Notes under the pieces: generated by a model
Database searches by the model: none
What the model was told of the DNA's origin: nothing
The model's input: only the letters and a program-made list of their open reading frames with translations
Assembly: GCA_022414725.1 (NCBI GenBank)
Contig: CM039463.1
Coordinates: 20,658,408 to 20,722,407 of the forward strand
Direction of reading: 5' to 3'
Length of the DNA stretch: 64,000 nucleotides
Origin: Microglena sp. YARC
Taxonomy: Eukaryota; Chlorophyta; Chlorophyceae; Chlamydomonadales; Chlamydomonadaceae
Part shown: positions 53,701 to 61,734 of the stretch, one piece after another
How positions within the stretch are numbered: position 1 is the stretch's first letter
Layout of the letters: every line of letters begins with the position of its first letter
Made by a program: the position numbers and the translations under genes

Positions 53701-56700
53701 GCCTAGAAGCTGCGAAATACTCACATACTTCTGACACCTGTAGCTGAATCAGGGAGCTGCCTAGAAATATGGCTTGAGCCTAGTGCAACGTGAACATGGT
53801 TACATAGACAGTATGTCAATATTATTGGCAGCGAATGGCTCCCTTAGATTGGCACCGCGCTTCTCGATCGACGCGCTTCTGGTCGTGATTTATGTTCTGA
53901 AACTTGGACAATCTAAACTTGTCCGTTTTTTTTTTTAGAGTTGATATGTGATGCCAATGAAATTAGCTACGCGGCAATAACTTTAAACCCATATTTTCTC
54001 AAGAAGTGCCTAATTTCCCTCATACGTTTCCATACGTTATATGCATCATTCATACGTATATACGTTTATACGGCATATACAAATCAAAACATACGTTTGC
54101 TTCCCAACCCTAGGCATATGCAAAGATGCAACCTAAGAGATGCTTGATTGAGACTAGACAAACAGCATAAAGACACACCTAGACAAAAAAGGATAACACC
54201 TGGAGGGGCGTGGTGTTAAGGGGACCCTCCTGTACGCCGCAGCTGAACCATTATACATGCACATATACATACACACCTAGACAAAAAAGGATAACGCCTG
54301 GAGGGGCGTGGTGTTAAGGGGACCCTCTCGTACGCCGCAGCTGAACCATTATAAATACACACCTAGACAAAAAAGGATAACGCCTGGAGGGGCGTGGTGT
54401 TGAGGGGACCCTCCCGTACGCCGCAGCTGAACCATCATATACACACATACATAGGGAACGGCAACATTATATCATATGATATCATGTTATCATATCATAT
54501 CATACGATGCCGGCAGTCTGGCGAACTAAAATTACCATTTAAATACGGCATCATATAATGCGACCGTTATGATATCATATGATATCATACTAGCCTTTGG
54601 TCAGTATCATATGCTTTGCCAATCCCTACACATACATGCACACCTGGGTCAGGGAACTGTCTGTCCTCCAGAATGGACCGCAGCAGAAGTGTGGGCAGCT
54701 TCTGCTCCTGCGGCGCCGCAGCTGTGTAGAGCAGGGGCAGGTGTTGGATAGCTGCCAAAACACGGTGGGGGTGGTGCTGGGACAGTATGGTCAGCAGCTT
54801 GAAGGGGACGGCTGAGGAGGAGGCGCTATTCTGGTTGGGGGGCAGGCGGGGGAGGATGGCTGCAGCTCCGAGGGCTATGTCCATCCAGTCTCGCTTGGCG
54901 CCAGATTCCGCCATGTCAACCTGTGAGGTTAAGGGTTTAGGGTTTAGGGTTTAGCTGCATGTACATTATCCCCCCCCCCCCACACCCACCCCATTCGAAT
55001 GCCCTTTATGTCAACTTGCCCTTTATGTCAACTTTTGGGCACACTAGCAACTGTATGGTTTGGCCCAAGGACAGGGAAAGGGAGCTGCCTAGAAGCTGCT
55101 ACGCGTAGCCCAAAAAAGAAACAGTGATTACTAGGGAACGGAAATATGACATCATATGTTGCCAGCAGTCTGGCTAGGCTAAAGTTGCCAATTATATGTG
55201 ATATCATATGATGCAATTTGTACGATATCATATGATATCATACTCGCCTTTTGTCAACATCATATGATATGCCGCTCCCTACACATTACTCACCGACAGC
55301 AGCATCAGCTCAGCCACAACGAAAGGCATCTGTTGGACCAAGTGCAGAATCAGGCCAATGCTATCCAGCAGGTCTTGCAGAGCGACAGGATCGGGCTGCG
55401 CATGTCCTCAACATCATATGATATGCCGCTCCCTACACATTACTCACCGACAGCAGCATCAGCTCAGGCACAACGAAAGGCATCTGTTGGACGAAGTGCA
55501 GAATCAGGCCAATGCTATCCAGCAGGTCCTGCAGAGCGACTGGGTCAGGCTGCGCATGATGATGCAGGCTATTTTGAAGCTCGTGAAGACAGTGAGCCGC
55601 TCGGCCCAGCATGAGGAACTGCCCGAAGTTGGATTCGCTTGATTCCACTCCAACCTGAACATCCCACTCAATCAGCGCCAGCCCACTGGAGGAAAGATGA
55701 GACAGCGCGGTTGGCATGTGCAGGACGATGCCTTCCACACCCTGAGCGTTGATATAGGTGGATGGGTATCAGACTGTGTATGGTTATGGCCCCTTGCGTT
55801 GATTATAGGCACATGAGAAAGCGCAGTTGGCATGTGCAGGACAATGCCTTCCACACCCTGAGCGTTGAATGAGGTGGATGGGTATCAGACTGTGTATGGT
55901 TATGGCCCCTTGCGTTGATTATAGGCACACGAGAAAGCGCAGTTGGCATGTGCAGGACAATGCCTTCCACACCCTGAGCGTTGAATGAGGTAGATGGGTA
56001 TCAGACAGTGTATGGTCATGGCCCCTTGCGTTGATTATAGGCACATGAGAAAGCGTGGTTGGCGTGTGCAGGACAATGCCTTCCACACCCTGAGCGTTGA
56101 ATGAGGTAGATGGGTATCAGACAGTGTATGGTTATGGCCCCTTGCGTTGATTATAGGCACATGAGAAAGCGCAGTTGGCATGTGCAGGACAATGCCTTCC
56201 ACACCCTGAGCGTTGAATGAGGTAGATGGGTATCAGACAGTGTGTGGTCATGGCCCCTTGCGTTGATTATAGGCACATGAGAAAGCGTGGTTGGCGTGTG
56301 CAGGACAATGCCTTCCACACCCTGAGAGTTGAATGAGGTAGATGGGTATCAGACAGTGTATGGTTATGGCCCCTTGCGTTGATTATAGGCACATGAGAAA
56401 GCGTGGTTGGCGTGTGCAGGACAATGCCTTCCACACCCTGAGCGTTGAATGAGGTAGATGGGTATCAGACAGTGTATGGTTATGGCCCCTTGCGTTGATT
56501 ATAGGCACATGAGACAGTGCAGTTGGCATGTGCAGGACGATGCCTTCCACACCCTGAGCGTTGAATGAGGTGGATGGGTATCAGACAGTGTATGGTTATA
56601 TCCCCATGCGTTGACAATAGCCACACGAGACAGTGCAGTTGGCATGTGCAGGATGATGCCTTCCACACCCTGAGCGTTGAATGAGGTGGATGGATATCAG

Positions 56701-59700
56701 GCAGTGTATGGTTATATCCCCATGCGTTGACAATAGCCACACGAGACAGTGCAGTTGGCATGTGCAGGACGATGCCTTCCACACCCTGAGCGTTGAATTA
56801 GATGGATGGCTATCAGACAGTGTTTGGTTATGACCCTTACGCGTTGACTATAGCCACATATGAGAGATGTCAAAGTCACCAAAGGCTCACTGAGCAAGAT
56901 CTGGGCGTGTCGCAAGCGACGCGTGAAATTGGCGGAGAGTGATGGCTATTGGAGCGACAGTTGGCAACGTAATGGAGTGAAGCGGACCGAAGCCAGGGTT
57001 GAAAAGACTATTGGGGCCAGGGTTTATTGTGAATGGTCGGTCAGTCGGACGGTGCATTGTAATAAGGCTTACTATCATTTATCCATGTATTGCAACAGGC
57101 ACTTGGTGGTTGGCCCCAGCGCAAGCAAACGGGCTGGCCCCCTTAACATCAAACCTCGTAATAAGGTGTACTAGTTATTGATTTATGAATGCTTACCGCT
57201 GGCAGTGCCAGAGTACGAACGCTAGGAGCCTGGGTCCACACCAGGGTACTTCCAAGCGCGCGCTTTTGCGCGCTGGCGCGCTGCCTTTTTGAGCCCCACT
57301 GCGCGTTTCGCGCAGTGTTTTGCAACCCCCTGTGGGCGCAGCACGCGCTTTCTGCGCTTTTTGCACCACAAAGCGCAGTTTTATTTTTTTACGTGCACTA
57401 AAGCTCTGGCCAATTTGGTCAATGGTAGTACCCTGGTCCACGCGACTGACGAGTTCAACACCACAGCCATGCCTGCCTCTAGGCTGTACAATTAAAAAAA
57501 AATCAGGACATAAGTGAATACCCACTGCAGGCAGGACCAGAGTTTGGGCGCTAGGGGCCTGGGTCCATGCGACTGGCGAGTTCAACACCACAGCCTTGCC
57601 TGCCTCTAGGCTGTACAATTAAAAAGTTATCAGGACATAGGTGAATTCCCACCGCAGGCAGGACCAGAGTTCGGGCGCTAGGGGCCTGGGTCCACGCAAC
57701 TGGCGAGTTCAACACCACAGCCATGCCTGCCTCTAGGTTGTACAATTAATTTTTTTTCAGGACATAGGTAAATACCCACCGCAGGCAGGACCAGAGTTCG
57801 GGCGCTAGGGGCCTGGGTCCATGCGACTGGCGAGTTCAACACCACAGCCTTGCCTGCCTCTAGGTTGTACAATTAAAAAGTTTTCAGGACATAGGTAAAT
57901 ACCCACCGCAGGCAGGACCAGAGTTCGGACGCTAGGAGCCTGGGTCCACGCGACTGACGAGTTCAACACCACAGCCATGCCTGCCTCTAGCTTGTTCCCA
58001 TGAAGGGACTGACTGGACTGGGGCAGCAACATACCATCATCGCAGCGGTGGATGGAGACGATTTTTGGTGCCACCTGCAGGTGTGCATGTGTGTGTGGGT
58101 GTTTGTGCGTGCATGTGTGTTCATGTGTGTGTGTGTGTCTGTGTGCATGCATGCATGTGTGTGTGTGTGTGCGTGCATGTGTGTGTGCATGTGCATGTGG
58201 ATATGTGTGTGTATGTGCATAGGTGTGTGTGTATATGCGTGGGTGTGTGTATGTGTGCGTGTCTGCTGCTGGTGCTGAGTGCCCTAGACCTGCCTGAGTG
58301 TGTGACCATCACAGCAGCATCAAACAGGTTAACTGAATGCTCACTTGTGTATCACTCATTAATTCTCCTCAGGCCTCGCTGCTGCTGAAGAGTGCTCTCG
58401 ACCTGCCTGAGTGTGTGACCATCACAGCAGCATGAAACAAGTCAAAGAGGCAAACCAAGGACTACATAAGATACAGGCTGCAAAACTACGTAGGGACGGG
58501 AATATCATAAGCAGGGTACTACATTTTGTCTAATTGGTCAGCGCTTAAAGCGCACAAACGTCAAATTTGTCAGCACTTAGTAGTGCAAAAAGCGCAAAAC
58601 TGCGCACTGCGCCCACAGGGGGTTGAAACCACTGCGCGGAACACGCAGTGGGGCTCAAAAAGCGTGCGTGAAATTGCGCTGTCGCGCGCGCTTTGTAGTA
58701 CCCTGATCATAAGATGATGATCAAAGGCGACTATGATACCATACAAATTGCATCATATGATATTGAATATAAATGGTAACGTTAGCCTAGTCAGACTGCC
58801 GGCATCATATGATATCATTTTGCTGATCCCTTCTTATACAGAGGAGGTAATGGCCGGGTAATGGGTACTAATAAGTCCCCCTTGACACCATGAAGCTGAG
58901 GGCACATTTGGAGTCCACAAGGGCACCAGGAAAAATGGAGTCGACATCATCATCATCTGGACGGGACCAGAGACGGCACTCTGGACGGGACGGCCTTGAT
59001 GACCTGGCTTTGGGACCTTTTTGTGTGCGTGTGTGCGTGTGTGTGGTGGTGGTGGTGGTGGTGTGGTGGTGGGGGGGGGGGGCAACTTGCCTGCAGGTGT
59101 GCGTAAGCTGCGGATGCAGCAGCAGTGCCTTCAGAGAAGATAGTCAGCAGCTGCACGTAGGGACCTGCCACAGCAGGGAACACTGTGCATGCGTCTTTCA
59201 GCAGGGAGCGGACCGAGGCATAGAGGATTTGGTTGGGGTCAGAGCCGAGGCCCCAAAGGGCAGCACAGGTCTGGGAGTCGCCTGGGACGGGGGAGGGGGA
59301 GGGGGTGGGGGGAATGTTGGTGGGGTTGGGGTGGAGGGGGAACGGTGGTATGTGTGTGTGTGGGGGGGGGGGGGGGGGGGCTGGAGGGGGAGGGGGAGGG
59401 GGGGGAAGGGGGAAGGGGGGAATGATGGGTGGGAATGTTAGGGGGGTTGGGGTGGAGGGGGAATGATGGTGGTGGTGTGTGTGTGTGGGGTAAGGGGTGG
59501 AGGGGTGAATGTTGGTGTGTGTGTGTCAGGGGTGTGGGTGTGGGTGGGGGGGGAGGAAGGGAGAGGGGAGGGGGGGAGGGGAGGGGGGGAGGGTGAGAGG
59601 GGAGGGGGGGAGGGGAGGGGAAGGGAGGGGAGGGGGGGGGGGGGGGGGGAATGTGGTATGTATAGGTTGGTTGGGCTGAGAGCCAAGGCCCCAGAGGGAG

Positions 59701-61690
59701 GCACAGGTCTGCGAGATGCCTGGGATGGGGGAGTGGGAGGGCAATAGTGGTGGGGGTGTGTGTGTGTGTGGTGGTGGTGGTGGTGTGGTGGGGGGGGACT
59801 GGTGGAGGAGAAGGTTCCGGAGTCCAGCATCTATGTTATAAAATGCACAGCTCCACATATACTACTGGCATGATGCACAACCTACAACCAACAGCTGCTT
59901 AAGCAGGTCCACAAGCTGTTGGTAGGTTCCGGAGTCCAGCATCTATGTTATAAAATGCACAGCTCCACATATAGCACTGGCATGATGCACAACCTACCTT
60001 CCAACAGCTGCTTAAGCAGGTCCACAAGCTGTTCGTAGGTTCCGGAGTCCAGCATACGCATGCCAACATCGTAGGCAGTACCGATGACGCACAGCGCCTT
60101 CATCACCACCCCCCGGCAAACCGAGGCGAAGGCAGAACTGATCAGAGTGCCTTGGTACTTGAGGCATGCGGCCATGGCACCAAAGCCACCAGCTTGAGAG
60201 GCACGGCCCATGAGCTCTTCGGAGGCTGATTCATCTGATATACATGGGCGTTTAAAAGGGGTGATGTACATTGTCGTATAAGAGGGGTGATGTAGATTGC
60301 CATGTATGAGGGGTGGTGTGCCTTGTAACTTGAGGCATGCGGCAATGGCACCAAAGCCACCAGCTTTAGAGGCACGGCCCATGAGCTCTTCCGAGGCTGA
60401 TTTATCTGGTGTACATGGGCGTGTAAAAGGGGTGATTTACATTGTCGTATAAGAGGGGTGATGTAGATTGCCATGTATGAGGGGTGGTGTGCCTTGTAAC
60501 TTGAGGCATGCGGCCATGGCACCAAAGCCACCAGCTTGAGAGGCACGGCCCATGAGCTCTTCCGAGGATGATTTATCTGATATACATGGGCGTTTAAAAG
60601 GGGTGATGTACATTGTCGTATAAGAGGGGTGATGTAGATTGCCATGTATGAGGGGTGGTGTGCCTTGTAACTTGAGGCATGCGGCAATGGCACCAAAGCC
60701 ACCAGCTTGAGAGGCACAGCCCATGAGCTCTTCGGAGGCTGATTCATCTGGTGTACATGGGCGTGTAAGAGGGGTGGTGTACATTGTCGTGTAAGAAAGG
60801 TGATGTACACTGTCGTGTAAGAGGGGTGATGTACATGGTCGTGTAAGAGGGTTGATGTACATGGTCGTGTAAGAGGGGTGATGTACATGGTCGTGTAAGA
60901 GGGGTGATGTTCATGGTCGTGTAAGAGGGGTGATGTACATGGTCGTGTAAGAGGGGTGATGCACATCGTCATGTTAGAGGGGTGATGTACATGGTCGTGT
61001 AAGAGGGGTGATGTACATGGTCGTGTAAGAGGGGTGATGTACATGGTCGTGTAAGAGGGGTGATGTACATGGTCGTGTAAGAGGGGTGATGTTCATGGTC
61101 GTGTAAGAGGGGTGATGTACATGGTGTGTAAGAGGGGTGATGAACATCGTCATGTTAGAGGGGTGATGTACATGGTCGTGTAAGAGGGGTGATGTACATG
61201 GTCGTGTAAGAGGGGTGATGAACATCGTCATGTTAGAGGGGTGATGTACATGGTCGTGTAAGAGGGGTGATGTACATGGTCGTGTAAGAGGGGTGATGTA
61301 CATGGTCGTGTAAGAGGGGTGATGTACATGGTCGTGTAAGAGGGGTGATGAACATCGTCATGTTAGAGGGGTGATGTACATGGTCGTGTAAGAGGGGTGA
61401 TGTACATGGTCGTGTAAGAGGGGTGATGAACATCGTCATGTTAGAGGGGTGATGTACATGGTCGTGTAAGAGGGGTGATGTACATGGTCGTGTAAGAGGG
61501 GTGATGTACATGGTCGTGTAAGATGGGTGATGTACATGGTCGTGTAAGAGGGGTGATGAACATCGTCATGTTAGAGGGGTGATGTACATGGTCGTGTAAG
61601 AGGGGTGATGTACATGTAAGATGGGTGATGTGTACTACATGTGGAAAACAATGGGACTCTCCAAGGTCTATGTATGATTCGGTACGGTGA

Positions 61691-61734
<44 letters not shown>

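Noticed and set aside
53501..53737. Minus-strand 78-codon frame as a NUP188 exon between exons 6 and 7
   Set aside because: It lies wholly inside the 898-bp hAT element with target duplications, the opposite strand fits a transposase tail, and exons 6 and 7 join in phase without it.
58000..58388. Cys/Val/His-rich frames resembling metallothioneins
   Set aside because: Direct product of GTGTGTGCATGT repeats.
59438..59858. Proline-rich frames resembling extensins
   Set aside because: They read through G/GA low-complexity tracts; the only real coding similarity is a decayed copy of the exon 3 start.
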